Assembly: GCF_014042015.1 (NCBI RefSeq)
Contig: NZ_CP059493.1
Span: 1,860,001 to 1,924,000, forward strand
DNA length: 64,000 bases
Source: Actinotalea sp. JY-7876
GTDB lineage: Bacteria > Actinomycetota > Actinomycetes > Actinomycetales > Cellulomonadaceae
Direction of reading: 5' to 3'
Shown here in pieces: positions 32,614 to 41,535 of this stretch. Below the pieces are notes generated by a model. The model saw only the letters and a list, made by a program, of their open reading frames with translations. It was not told the origin of the DNA and did no database searches. A program made the position numbers and the translations under genes. Every line of letters begins with the position of its first letter. Position 1 is the stretch's first letter.

Positions 32614-34875
32614 TCAGCGGTCCGCCTGGCCCCACGGGTGCGGGACGGCGGTCGCCGCCGCGTCCCACTCGCGCACCCAGCGCTCCACGTCGGCGGCGGG
32701 CATCGGACGGGCGATGTGGTAGCCCTGCAGGACGTCGACGCCGATCGGGAGGAGCTGCGCGGCGGCCTGCTCGTCCTCGACACCCTCGGCGACCAGGCGC
32801 ATGCCGAGCGCGCGGGCCATCTGCGTCGTCGACTGGACGATCATGCGGCTGCGCTCGTCCGTCGCGACCGCCCGCACGAAGGAGCGGTCCATCTTGAGCT
32901 CCTGCACCGGGAGGTCCCGCAGGTACGCCAGGGACGAGAAGCCCGTGCCGTAGTCGTCGATCGAGACCTGGACGCCGTGCGTGCGCAGCTCGTGCAGCGC
33001 GGCACGGGCCCGCTCCGGGTCCGCCAGGAACGAGTCCTCGGTGACCTCCACGATGAGGCGGTCCGACGGCAGGCCCGACGCCGCGAGCGCGGAGAACAGC
33101 CGCGGCAGCAGCTGGCCCCCGACCAGCTCTGGCGGCGCCCAGTTCATCGCGACGCGCATACCGAGGCCGGCCGCGTACCAGCGCTGGGCGTCCGCGATGA
33201 CCCGGCGCATCACCGTCTCGGTGAGGGCGGGCATGAGACCCGACCGGCGGGCGTCGGGCAGGAACGAGACCGGGAGCAGCAGCCCCTCGGTCGGGTGGGA
33301 CCACCGCACGAGCGCCTCCACCGCGACCACCTGCCGCGTCCGGGCGTCCACCTGGGGCTGGTACCAGACCACGAGCTCGTCGCCCGCGAGCCCGGAGCGC
33401 AGCGCCTCGCCCTGGCGCAGCCGGTGCGCCGCGACACCGTCCTGCGAGGAGTCGAACAGCAGGACGCCGCACGCGGTCTGCTTCGCCTCGTACATCGCGA
33501 TGTCCGCCCGGCGGAGCAGCTCGGTGGCCGAGCCGCCGTCCGGCTCGTGCACGGCGATGCCCACCGACGCGTCGAGCGTGAGATCCATCGCGTCGACGCG
33601 CAGCGGCGCCTGGATGGCGCCCCGCACCCGTTCCCCCACCTCGAACAGCGCGAGCACGTCGTCGCACGGGGCAAGGACGGCGAACTCGTCACCGCCGAGG
33701 CGGGCGACCATCAACCGGGGGTCGAGCGCTGCGCGCAGCCGGTCGGCGAGCGTGACGAGCACGTCGTCGCCCACCGCGTGCCCCAGGCTGTCGTTGATGT
33801 CCTTGAAGGCGTCGACGTCGAGCAGCATCACCCCGACGGGACGACCCTGCTCGAGCGCCTCGTCGGCGGCGGCCAGCAGCGCCCGCCGGTTGGGCAGGCC
33901 CGTGAGCTCGTCGGTGAGCGAGAGCCGCAGGGCCTCGGCGGCGCCCTGCGCCTCGCGCAGGGCCAGGACCGTGCGGGCGCCGGCGCAGACGAGCGTGGCG
34001 ATCGCGAAGCTCTTGAGGCACCACCCGACGAGGCCCGCCGGGTTCAGCACCAGTACCGCCACCGCCAGCGCGGCGCCGGCCAGCATGAGGTGCCCGGTGG
34101 CCGGCCGCGGCGACGTCGTGACCGTCGCCACCCGGCGTGTCGCGGCGGCACCGACCACCAGGCCGAAGCTCGCCCCCCACAGGGCGGCGGTCGCCAGGCT
34201 GGTCGTGTACGTCCGGGTGGACATGATGGCCACGATGAACGTGCTGTCGGCGACGGCCAGGCCCAGGAAGCCGGCGATGAGCCCGACGGTCGCCCGCGAC
34301 CACTCCCGCTGCCGCAGGAGCACCTGGGCCAGCGTCAGCGCCGCGAGGAGCACGTTGATCAGCGGGAACAGGATCGCGAGCAGGAGCGAGAGGTCGGCCG
34401 CGGCGAACACGCCGGAGAGCGGCGTCAGGACGACGAACGCGGCGAGGCAGACGCTGGCGCCGCACACGACGGCGGCCTCGAGCCAGATCGCCGCCGTCGT
34501 GGTCGGACGGTGCCGCGCGTCGAGCAGGAGGAAGGCGGCCATCCCGAGGTACGAGGCCAGGCAGAGCACCTCGCCCGGGGCCGGGAAGGTCACCTCGGCC
34601 ACCGTCTGGACGGCGCTCACCGTCGCGCTCCCGACCGCCCACGTCGCGACGGCCACGCCGAGGAACCCGAGCGCCGGGCGTCGGTGCGGGTCCCGCCGCG
34701 CGGCGACGGCCAGCCGCGCGAGCAGGACCAGGAAGAACACGGTCAGCGTGACGACGAGGGCCGTGCGGGTCGGCGCGTCGGCGTCCGTCCCCGGCAGCAC
34801 GAGCGTGACGCCGGCGCCGAGCGCCAGGATGAGCCAGGGCAGCGTGGCCGGCAGCCTGCCGACGCGTGCGCTCAT
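32614..34875 (-). CDS. Membrane GGDEF-EAL protein (cyclic di-GMP turnover)
   Basis: A 753-residue protein: eight or more transmembrane helices in residues 1-300, a GGDEF domain (VMLLDVDAFKDINDSLGHAVGD ... ARLGGDEFAVLAP) and an EAL domain (VVAVEALVRWSHPTEGLLLP ... IEVTEDSF ... IDDYGTGFSSLAYLRDLPVQELKMDRSF). Both active-site motifs look intact, so it could make as well as degrade cyclic di-GMP; which activity dominates cannot be told. The ATG at 34875 begins just before the first hydrophobic segment; an upstream ATG at 34938 adds a charged, unlikely N-terminus. It is a single-gene unit. Confidence 0.88.
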   Translation of the reverse strand: MSARVGRLPATLPWLILALGAGVTLVLPGTDADAPTRTALVVTLTVFFLVLLARLAVAARRDPHRRPALGFLGVAVATWAVGSATVSAVQTVAEVTFPAPGEVLCLASYLGMAAFLLLDARHRPTTTAAIWLEAAVVCGASVCLAAFVVLTPLSGVFAAADLSLLLAILFPLINVLLAALTLAQVLLRQREWSRATVGLIAGFLGLAVADSTFIVAIMSTRTYTTSLATAALWGASFGLVVGAAATRRVATVTTSPRPATGHLMLAGAALAVAVLVLNPAGLVGWCLKSFAIATLVCAGARTVLALREAQGAAEALRLSLTDELTGLPNRRALLAAADEALEQGRPVGVMLLDVDAFKDINDSLGHAVGDDVLVTLADRLRAALDPRLMVARLGGDEFAVLAPCDDVLALFEVGERVRGAIQAPLRVDAMDLTLDASVGIAVHEPDGGSATELLRRADIAMYEAKQTACGVLLFDSSQDGVAAHRLRQGEALRSGLAGDELVVWYQPQVDARTRQVVAVEALVRWSHPTEGLLLPVSFLPDARRSGLMPALTETVMRRVIADAQRWYAAGLGMRVAMNWAPPELVGGQLLPRLFSALAASGLPSDRLIVEVTEDSFLADPERARAALHELRTHGVQVSIDDYGTGFSSLAYLRDLPVQELKMDRSFVRAVATDERSRMIVQSTTQMARALGMRLVAEGVEDEQAAAQLLPIGVDVLQGYHIARPMPAADVERWVREWDAAATAVPHPWGQADR

Positions 34876-35135
34876 CTCGTCCCCGTCCGGTCGCTCGAGC
34901 GCCCGTCGACGGTCACGGCGTCCCGGGTGCGGTCCCATGTGCTCTGATGCATCGCCGGACTATCGGACGCCCACAACCTGATCTTGAGGGGTCCGGGACG
35001 TCGCGCACGTCACAGCGCGGGTGAAGAACTGTCACGGCCCGTGCGACCGCAGACGTGTACACGGACCGGAGTCCGTGCCAGGCTGGCGGTGGTACGGCGG
35101 GGCGGGCACCCGCCGTCGTGGGGACGGGGGAACCC
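34876..35135. other. Divergent intergenic region with inverted repeat
   Basis: About 260 bases between the divergent GGDEF-EAL gene and a small plus-strand ORF. It contains CACGGAC-cgga-GTCCGTG (35060-35077, perfect 7-bp arms), which could be an operator or a leader hairpin. No other gene or RNA was recognised. Confidence 0.35.
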
Positions 35136-35354
35136 ATGCGTGACCTGACGAGGATGGGGACGACCGAGCTGCGCGAGCTGGTCCGCGACGCCGCGACGAC
35201 GCGGATGTGGGCGGTGTCGGGCATCGAGCGACAGCGCGCGGGCGACCGGCTGCTGGCGGCGCTCGACGAGCTCGAACGACGACGCGGGGTGCTGCTCAGC
35301 CGCACGACGCACCTGTCGCGCGTGCGACACACGCGCGCCGCCCGGGGCGCCTGA
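35136..35354 (+). CDS. Small hypothetical protein
   Basis: A 72-residue, arginine-rich, soluble protein (MRDLTRMGTTELRELVRD ... DRLLAALDELERRRG) that looks mostly helical, with a possible short coiled coil at ALDELERRRGVLL. It has no recognisable family. GGGGGA lies upstream of the ATG. Codon use resembles that of neighbouring genes, so it is probably real. Confidence 0.4.
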   Translation: MRDLTRMGTTELRELVRDAATTRMWAVSGIERQRAGDRLLAALDELERRRGVLLSRTTHLSRVRHTRAARGA

Positions 35355-35410
35355 GCGCGCGCGCCAGGCGGCAGCGCGTCCGGCGGCGAGAGGCACGGGC
35401 GGTCGGAGGG

Positions 35411-35773
35411 CTAGAGGCTGACCTCGAACCACACCGTCTTGCCGTCGGGGTCCCGGTCCACGCCCCAGCGCCGCGAGAGCCGGTCGATGAGCATCACGCC
35501 ACGGCCGCCGTGGGCGGTCACCTGCACCTCGCGCCGCACCGGCAGGCGCGTGCTCTGGTCGTGGACGCCGACCCGCAGCACGCCGTCGTGGGCCAGCACG
35601 TCGACGCTGACCTCGCCGTCGGACGGCCCGTGGACGACCGCGTTGGCCACCGCCTCGGACGTCAGCAGCGCCACGATCCGCAGCGCGTGGCCCGACGCGC
35701 CCGCCTCCTGCGCCTCACGCGTGACGGCGCGGCGCGACCGCGAGATCCACGCGGGGTCGGCAGGGAACCTCAC
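35411..35773 (-). CDS. RsbW-like ATP-binding regulatory protein
   Basis: A 120-residue stand-alone HATPase domain of the anti-sigma-factor kinase type. N box SEAVANAVVHG, G1 box VGVHDQS, G2 box GGRGVMLIDRLSRRWG, and the C-terminal DGKTVWFEV are all present. Such proteins regulate sigma factors or PP2C partners; no partner gene is adjacent. GTG start at 35773. A related protein is at 40775. Confidence 0.75.
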   Translation of the reverse strand: MRFPADPAWISRSRRAVTREAQEAGASGHALRIVALLTSEAVANAVVHGPSDGEVSVDVLAHDGVLRVGVHDQSTRLPVRREVQVTAHGGRGVMLIDRLSRRWGVDRDPDGKTVWFEVSL

Positions 35774-35859
35774 GGGACTCCCCTCAGCGTTCCGGGCCGC
35801 GGTGGCAGCGAGAGACGGCGTCGGGTGTCAGCGTCACCCACGCGACGGGCGCGCGCATC

Positions 35860-36884
35860 TCAGCGCCCCCAGCCGGCGTCGAGCCACGCGTGCGGCGGGG
35901 GCAGGAGACCGTCGAGGTCGTCGAAGAGCGCGTCGGGCAGCTCGACCGACGCGGCCGCGACCGTCTGCGCCACCCGGGCGGGGCGGCTCATGCCCACCAC
36001 TGTCGCGTCGACGCGGGGCTCGCGCAGCGAGAACTGCAGGGCCGCGGTCGCCAGGTCGGTGCCGTGATCGCGGCAGACCCGATCCATGGCGTCGACCGCC
36101 GCCACCACCTCGGGCGGCGCGGTGCGGTAGCCGTACCGGGCGGGCCCCTCGCCGGTGACGCCCGTCGCCAGGATGCCGCCGCCGTGCACGGCGGCGTTCA
36201 CCACGCCCATCCCCCGCTCGGCGGCGGCGTCCAGGAGGGGTCCGGCGCTGCGGTCGACGAGCGTCCAGCGGTTGTGCACCAGGAGGACGTCGAAGACGCC
36301 GAGGTCGAGGTACCGCGCCATCTCGGGGACGGGACCGCCGGCCAGGCCGATCGCGCCGACCTCCCCGGCGTCGCGCAGGGCCACGAGAGTCTCCAGGGCA
36401 CCCCCGGGGCCGTGATCTCGGCGAAGGGGAAGTTCTCCGGGTCGTGCAGGTGGACCAGCGGCAGCGTCTCGACGCCGAGGCGCGCCCTGCTCTCGGCGAC
36501 CGACGTCCGCACCCGGTCGCCCGAGTAGTCGCGGCCTGACGGGTCCACCTTGGTCGCCAGGAGCATGTCGGGCGGCAGCCCGCCCGCCTCGGCGATCGCC
36601 CGCCCGATCCGGCGTTCGCTCTCGCCGCCGCTGTAGCCGTTGGCCGTGTCGAGGAAGCGGATCGGGCTCGCGAGGACGGCCCGCACGGTCGCGACCCCCT
36701 CGTCGGCCGGCACGTCGCGACCGAACAGGTTCGGCATGCTGCCCAGTGGCCCGCCGCCCGCCCCGACGGCCGAGACGGTCAGGCCGGTGCGCCCCAGGGT
36801 CCGGAGCCAGGGTCGGCCGGAGGGCGCCGGGCGGGGCCCGCTCGCCGGTGTGCCGGGTCCGTGAGGGGAGGTGGGCGTCGGCAC
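35860..36884 (-). pseudogene. Aldo/keto reductase with a frameshift
   Basis: Reading from a GTG at 36884 (AGGAG just upstream), the first part encodes LGRTGLTVSAVGAGGGPLG, FLDTANGYSGGESERRIG (Asp and Tyr of the catalytic set), LLATKV (Lys) and PLVHLHDPENFPF (His). The frame is then lost at a run of five C (36401-36405 on the plus strand). The rest, ALETLVALRDAGEVGAIGLAGG to WLDAGWGR, continues in the next frame to the stop at 35860. One extra base in the run would restore a reductase of 341 residues. This is a recent mutation or a sequencing error at a C5/G4 tract. Confidence 0.75.
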
Positions 36885-37136
36885 GGGGGCTCCTGGGCTC
36901 GGCGGGGGCTGCCGCACCCAAGGATGCCCCGACCGGCCCGCGCCCGCAGGTCGGGCGCGCCCGGGTCCCTCCGCCAGGTCGGGCGACAGCCACCGGATGC
37001 GCCTCACGCCTCGTGGCGCGATGGTGGAGCGACCGTTCCGCGCACAGCCCTCCGGAGGTGGCGCCGTGACCCCGTCGACCATCGCGACACGACCCGCGGC
37101 GTGCGCCGCCACGGCACGCCCGGACCGCGCGCACGG

Positions 37137-37997
37137 ATGGGACGCGTGAGCGTCGACGCGGCGGTCACCGACCGTCCGCTGGCGGTCGTCACGGGCGCCT
37201 CGAGCGGCATCGGGCGCGCGCTGGCCGACGACCTGGCGGAGCGCGGCCACGACCTCGTCCTGTGCGCCGAGGACGCCGAGCTGGCGGTCGCCGCGGAGCA
37301 GCTCGCCCGGCGCGCGGGCGTCGTTCCCGTGCGCACCGACCTGGCGACGTCCGACGGCGTCGAGCAGCTCGTCGCCGCGATCTCGGCGACCGGGCGGCCG
37401 GTCGCCGTCCTCGCCCTCAACGCCGGGGTGGGCCTCGGCGGGGCCTTCGTCGGGTCCGACCTGACCGCGCAGCTGCGCGTGGTGCACCTGGACGTGGTCT
37501 CGACGGTGCACCTCGCGCACCGCCTGCTCCCCGGGATGGTCGCGCAGGGCGCGGGCCGGGTGCTGGTCACCTCGTCCGTCGCCGCGACCATGCCCGGCCC
37601 GTGGAACGCCACGTACGCGGCGTCCAAGGCCTTCGTGCAGTCGTTCGCCGAGGCGGTCCGCCGCGAGCTCGCCGGCACGGGGGTCACCGTGACGGCGCTG
37701 CAGCCGGGCCCGACGGACACGGAGTTCTTCGACCGCTCCGGCATGGACGAGACGCTGCTCGGGCGCGGGCCCAGGACCGACGCCGCCACCGTCGCGCGCA
37801 AGGGGCTCGACGCCCTGTTCGCCGGCAAGGACCACGTCGTCGTCTCGGCGATGGGCGCCACCCAGGCGGGCCTGTCCCGTGTGCTGCCCGAGCGCGCACG
37901 CGCGGCGGTGCACGGTGCCATGGCCAAGCCACGGGGCGACGACGCGGACGACGCACCGGCACGCGGGACCCCCGACGCCCCGCAGGAGGGGTCATGA
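37137..37997 (+). CDS. Short-chain dehydrogenase/reductase
   Basis: A 286-residue classical-type SDR with cofactor motif TGASSGIG near residue 18, LNAGVG, catalytic Ser in LVTSSVAATMPG and Tyr-Lys in YAASKAF. The C-terminal extension (about 30 residues, PRGDDADDAPARG) is low complexity. The start could also be the GTG at 37146. The substrate is unknown. Its stop overlaps a 14-codon ORF (ATGA). Confidence 0.8.
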   Translation: MGRVSVDAAVTDRPLAVVTGASSGIGRALADDLAERGHDLVLCAEDAELAVAAEQLARRAGVVPVRTDLATSDGVEQLVAAISATGRPVAVLALNAGVGLGGAFVGSDLTAQLRVVHLDVVSTVHLAHRLLPGMVAQGAGRVLVTSSVAATMPGPWNATYAASKAFVQSFAEAVRRELAGTGVTVTALQPGPTDTEFFDRSGMDETLLGRGPRTDAATVARKGLDALFAGKDHVVVSAMGATQAGLSRVLPERARAAVHGAMAKPRGDDADDAPARGTPDAPQEGS

Positions 37998-38079
37998 CCG
38001 CCCTCCGCCCCCTCCCGGCCGCCCAGGTGCGGCGATGAACCCGCACGGTGACCCCACCCACCCGGCGCAGCCGCGCTGA
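37994..38079 (+). other. Two overlapping 14-codon micro-ORFs
   Basis: An ATG at 37994 overlaps the SDR stop and encodes MTALRPLPAAQVRR, ending at 38038. A second ATG at 38035 overlaps that stop and encodes MNPHGDPTHPAQPR, ending at 38079, seventeen bases before the DUF2231 gene. Both junctions are ATGA. They may be only coupling devices or chance reading frames; no peptide function can be claimed. Confidence 0.25.
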
Positions 38080-38096
38080 CGACCCCTGGAGGACGC

Positions 38097-38744
38097 ATGA
38101 CGCACGCAACGACGACGTCGACCGACACGGGAGCCTCCCCCGGCGCCCCCCGGCCCCCGATGGTGGGCGTGGCCCGCGCGATCGAGGACGACTCCCGCCT
38201 CGACGGCGCGGTACGGGCGCTGCGGCCGCTCGGCGAGGCGCTGGTCGCGGACGAGGGCAGGCGCGACCTGCTGCTCGGCCGGCAGATGGGCCACGCGCTG
38301 CACCCGCTGCTCACCGACGCGCCCATCGGCGCCTGGATGTCCGCGGTCGTCCTCGACCTGGTGGGCGGCGAGGAGTCGCGCGCGGCCGCACAGCGGCTGG
38401 TGGGACTCGGCATCCTCACGGCGGTGCCCACCGCCCTGACGGGGATGGCCGAGTGGGCGCACACCGACGAGCGCAGCGCCCGCGTCGGGGTCGTGCACGC
38501 CGCCGGCAACTCGCTCGCGCTCGGGCTCTTCTCCGCCTCCTGGCTCGCGCGCCGCCGGGGCCGGCACGGCCGGGGACGCGCGCTCGGGCTCGTCGGGGTC
38601 GCCGCCGTGGCGGCCGGCGGGTTCCTCGGCGCCCACCTCGCCATCGCGCGCAACGTGTCCAGCCGCGACGCGGCGTTCGCCGAGTCGCTGCCCCCGGCCC
38701 AGCGGGTCGGGGCGACGCCCGCGACCGACGCCGTCGTCGCCTGA
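38097..38744 (+). CDS. DUF2231-family membrane protein
   Basis: A 215-residue protein with four hydrophobic segments. GHALHPLLTDAPIGAWMSAVVLDLVGG matches the DUF2231 core, in which the conserved HP-containing segment enters the membrane, and IARNVSSRD follows the last helix. The function is unknown; related domains are found with heme or redox proteins. The ATG at 38097 follows GGAGG and the gene ends at a very strong hairpin. Confidence 0.7.
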   Translation: MTHATTTSTDTGASPGAPRPPMVGVARAIEDDSRLDGAVRALRPLGEALVADEGRRDLLLGRQMGHALHPLLTDAPIGAWMSAVVLDLVGGEESRAAAQRLVGLGILTAVPTALTGMAEWAHTDERSARVGVVHAAGNSLALGLFSASWLARRRGRHGRGRALGLVGVAAVAAGGFLGAHLAIARNVSSRDAAFAESLPPAQRVGATPATDAVVA

Positions 38745-38753
38745 GCGTGTCCG

Positions 38754-38795
38754 CGCCGGGCGCCCGCCACCGGTCCGGGTGGCGGGCGCCCGGCG
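38754..38795 (+). terminator. Strong terminator hairpin
   Basis: An uninterrupted 18-bp stem (38754-38771 with 38778-38795; arms begin CGCCGGGCGCCC) and a 6-base loop GGTCCG, located 10 bases after the DUF2231 stop. There is no T tract, but the stability makes it the clearest terminator candidate in the window. Confidence 0.7.
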
Positions 38796-38836
38796 TCCCG
38801 GTAGCGCAGGAGCCGCGGCATGAGCAGACTGCACGC

Positions 38837-40012
38837 GTGCGCACCGTCGGGGTCGAGGAGGAGTACCTGCTGGTCGAGCCCGACGGGAGCGTCGTCGGGG
38901 TCGCCGGCGCCGTCCTCGCCGCCCACGGGACGGCGCTCTCAGGCCCAGCGCTCGCCGGTCCCTGGCTCGCGGACCCGGCCCTCGCGGACGCGGACGCAGG
39001 ACCGGTGGACCCGCCGGACCGCAGCGACGAGCCCGGCGGGGACCTGGAGGCCGAGCTCAAGCAGCAGATGATCGAGACGGGCACGCGACCGTGCACCAGC
39101 CTGGGCGACCTGCGCGAGGAGATCGCGGCCGGCCGGGCGCGGGCCGCGCACGCCGCCGCGCGCGTGGGCGCCGGGATCGCCGCGCTCGGCACGGCGCCGC
39201 CCAAGGTCGTCCCGACCCTCTCCCCCGGCGACAGGTACCTCGCCATCAACCGCGAGTTCGCGCTCACGGCGCGCGAGCAGCTCACGTGCGGCTGCCACGT
39301 GCACGTGGGGGTCGAGGACGACGAGGAGGGCGTCGCCGTCCTCGACCGCATCGGCCCGTGGCTGCCCGTGCTCCTGGCCCTGACGGCCAACTCGCCGTTC
39401 TGGAACGGCGAGGACAGCGGCTACGCGAGCTTCCGTTCCCAGGTCTGGAACCGCTGGCCGACGGCGGGCCCGGTCGCGCCGCTCGGCTCGGCGGCGGCCT
39501 ACCACCAGCTCGTCGAGGAGCTCATCGCGACGGGCACCGTGCTCGACCCGGGCATGGTCTACTTCGACGCCCGACTCTCGGCGCGCTACCCGACCGTCGA
39601 GGTCCGCATCGCCGACGTGTGCCTCCAGGCGGACGACGCCACGCTCCTGGCCGCCCTCGTGCGCGGGCTCGTCGAGACGGCGGCGCGCGACGCCGCCTCC
39701 GGGACGCCCACGCCGACCACGCGCGTCGAGCACCTGCGCGGCGCCTCGTGGCGGGCGGCGCGCTCGGGGCTGCGCGGCCAGCTGGTCAGCCCGACGACGT
39801 CCCGCCCGGTGCCCGCCGCGGCCGCGGTCGCCGAGCTGGTCGACCACGTGCGGGAGGCGCTGCGCGACGCGGGCGACGAGGAGGCCGTGACGGAGCTGCT
39901 GGAGGGCCCGTGGCGGCGCGGGACCGGTGCGACGCGGCAGCGGGCGTGGTTCGCCGAGAGCGCCGACCACGGTCACGTGGTGCGGCGCGCCGCGGCCCTG
40001 ACCGTGCGCTGA
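38837..40012 (+). CDS. Carboxylate-amine ligase, YbdK-type glutamate-cysteine ligase family 2
   Basis: A 391-residue ATP-dependent ligase of the GCS2/YbdK family. The start VRTVGVEEEYLLVEPDG is the family N-terminus, with QQMIETGTRPC, INREFALTAREQLTCGCHVHVG and YPTVEVRIADVCLQADDA following. YbdK-type enzymes have weak gamma-glutamylcysteine synthetase activity; in actinobacteria they may serve mycothiol-independent thiol chemistry, but the true substrate is unknown. The GTG at 38837 gives the conserved start; the ribosome-binding site is weak. Confidence 0.8.
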   Translation: MRTVGVEEEYLLVEPDGSVVGVAGAVLAAHGTALSGPALAGPWLADPALADADAGPVDPPDRSDEPGGDLEAELKQQMIETGTRPCTSLGDLREEIAAGRARAAHAAARVGAGIAALGTAPPKVVPTLSPGDRYLAINREFALTAREQLTCGCHVHVGVEDDEEGVAVLDRIGPWLPVLLALTANSPFWNGEDSGYASFRSQVWNRWPTAGPVAPLGSAAAYHQLVEELIATGTVLDPGMVYFDARLSARYPTVEVRIADVCLQADDATLLAALVRGLVETAARDAASGTPTPTTRVEHLRGASWRAARSGLRGQLVSPTTSRPVPAAAAVAELVDHVREALRDAGDEEAVTELLEGPWRRGTGATRQRAWFAESADHGHVVRRAAALTVR

Positions 40013-40046
40013 GCGACCGGCGCCGGGCGCGACCGGCGCCGCCGGC

Positions 40047-40778
40047 TCACCCCCCGACGAGCTCGCGGAGGCGCAGGGCGTTGCGGACCGCGTTCGCGTC
40101 GCCGTCGTTGTTGAAGTAGGCGAAGACCTCGCGCCCGCCCGCGCGCCACTCCCCGATGCGGTCCGCCCACCACCGCAGGTCGTCCTCGCCGTACGAGCCG
40201 CCGTAGAGGTGGTGGTGGTCGGGCCCGTGCAGGCGGACGTAGACGAAGGGCGCCGTCGCCCGCAGCACGCACGGCAGGCCGGCACCGCTCATCACGCAGT
40301 ACGCGGCGCCGTGCCGCTCGAGCAGCGCGAGGACGGCGTCGTCGTGCCAGCTGGGGTGCCGCGCCTCCACCGCGACCCGCACCCAGTCCGGCAGCCGGCC
40401 CAGGAACCAGTCGAGCCGGGCGTCGTCGCGCTCGAGGGTGGGCGGCAGCTGGACCAGCAGCACGGCGCGGCGCGCCCCGAGCTCGTGCCAGCCGCGGGCG
40501 ATGCGTCCGACCCACGCCTCGGGCGCGTACAGGCGCTTGGCGTGCGTCAGGCCGCGCGGGGCCTTGACGGAGAGCAGGAACCCCTCGGGCAGACGCCGAC
40601 GCCAGGAGGCGAAGGCCCGGTCCGTCGGCCACCGGTAGAAGCTCGCGTTGAGCTCGGCGGTGCCGAAGCGCGACACGTAGTGACCGAGGCGGTCGTGCGG
40701 CGCCGACCCGTGGGGGTACAGCTCCGGGTGCCAGTGGTCGTAGCTCCAGCCGGACGTGCCGACGTGGACCCCCGTCAC
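40047..40778 (-). CDS. DUF72 family protein (YecE-like)
   Basis: A 243-residue DUF72 protein with a TIM barrel-like fold. VHVGTSGWSYDHWHPELYP near the N-terminus, FGTAELNASFYRWP, and FAYFNNDGDANAVRNALRL at the end are family blocks. The biochemical role is not established. The GTG at 40778 overlaps the stop of the upstream HATPase gene (GTGA). Confidence 0.82.
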   Translation of the reverse strand: MTGVHVGTSGWSYDHWHPELYPHGSAPHDRLGHYVSRFGTAELNASFYRWPTDRAFASWRRRLPEGFLLSVKAPRGLTHAKRLYAPEAWVGRIARGWHELGARRAVLLVQLPPTLERDDARLDWFLGRLPDWVRVAVEARHPSWHDDAVLALLERHGAAYCVMSGAGLPCVLRATAPFVYVRLHGPDHHHLYGGSYGEDDLRWWADRIGEWRAGGREVFAYFNNDGDANAVRNALRLRELVGG

Positions 40779-41188
40779 CCGGCGCGGGTGCCTGCCTCGG
40801 CGCCCTCGGGCGCCAGGGCGAGGGCGAACCAGACGGACTTGCCGTCCTCGGCGTGCTCGACGACGCCCCAGGCCTGGGCGAGGCTCCGCACGAGGTGCAT
40901 CCCCCGGCCGCCGAGCTCGACCTCGCCCGGGTCGAGCAGTGCCGGCGGCTCCGGGTTCGTGTCGCGCACGCCCACGCGCACGACGTCGTCCTCGACGGCG
41001 ACGCGCACGCGCACCTCTCGGCCCCCGCCGTACTTCACGGCGTTCGTCACGACCTCGCTCGTGAGGAGCTCCAGGACACGCAGGATGTGGTCGTGGACGC
41101 CGCAGGCGACCGCCTGACGGCGCACCCACTGCCGGCCGTGCCGGATGTGGCCGGGGTGGGCGGGCAGACGGAGCTCCATCGACCTCAC
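40775..41188 (-). CDS. RsbW-like ATP-binding regulatory protein
   Basis: A 137-residue HATPase-only protein: N box TSEVVTNAVKYG, G1 box VGVRDTNPEPP, G2 box GGRGMHLVRSL, and DGKSVWFALAL. A GGAGGAGG site precedes a GTG at 41188, which I take as start; an ATG three codons later and one eleven codons earlier are alternatives. Like the protein at 35411, it may control a sigma factor or phosphatase. It is co-transcribed with the DUF72 gene. Confidence 0.72.
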   Translation of the reverse strand: MRSMELRLPAHPGHIRHGRQWVRRQAVACGVHDHILRVLELLTSEVVTNAVKYGGGREVRVRVAVEDDVVRVGVRDTNPEPPALLDPGEVELGGRGMHLVRSLAQAWGVVEHAEDGKSVWFALALAPEGAEAGTRAG

Positions 41189-41228
41189 CACACCCACCTC
41201 CTCCCCAGCCGTCGACGGCAACCGCGAC

Positions 41229-41405
41229 TCAGTCCTTGCGGAACGCGTCCTTGACCTTCTCGCCGGCCTGCTTGAGGTCGGCCTTCTTCTGGTCGCCGCG
41301 GCCCTCCGCCTCGAGCTCGCGGTCGCCCGTGGCCCCGCCGGTCGCCTGCTTGGCCTTGCCGCCCAGACCCTCGGCGGCGTTGGCGATCTTGTCGTCCAGT
41401 CCCAT
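41229..41405 (-). CDS. CsbD-family stress protein
   Basis: A 58-residue, very hydrophilic protein (MGLDDKIANAAEGLGGKAKQATGGATGDRELEAEGRGDQKK...). The KAKQATGGATGDRELEAEG block is the CsbD signature. CsbD proteins are abundant general-stress proteins of unknown mechanism, in Bacillus controlled by sigma-B. A strong AAGGAGG site precedes the ATG. It is divergent from larC. Confidence 0.85.
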   Translation of the reverse strand: MGLDDKIANAAEGLGGKAKQATGGATGDRELEAEGRGDQKKADLKQAGEKVKDAFRKD

Positions 41406-41535
41406 GGTTCCTCCTTGGTGGAGCGGTGTTTCCGAGCCGAACGTACGACGATCCGCGCGCTTTCGCCCGTCGAGCGGACGGTCCGACGCGCCCGGCGGTG
41501 CGGCGATAGCGTCGGCGTTCGACCTGAGGAGACCC

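Noticed and set aside
31870-34947. A 1025-codon plus-strand frame across the acyltransferase and GGDEF-EAL genes
   Set aside because: Its translation is composed of R, G, E and Q repeats with no family match and it covers well-supported genes in other frames.
40013-40046. Direct repeat gcgaccggcgcc between the ligase and DUF72 genes
   Set aside because: Only two short copies in GC-rich convergent DNA; likely chance.
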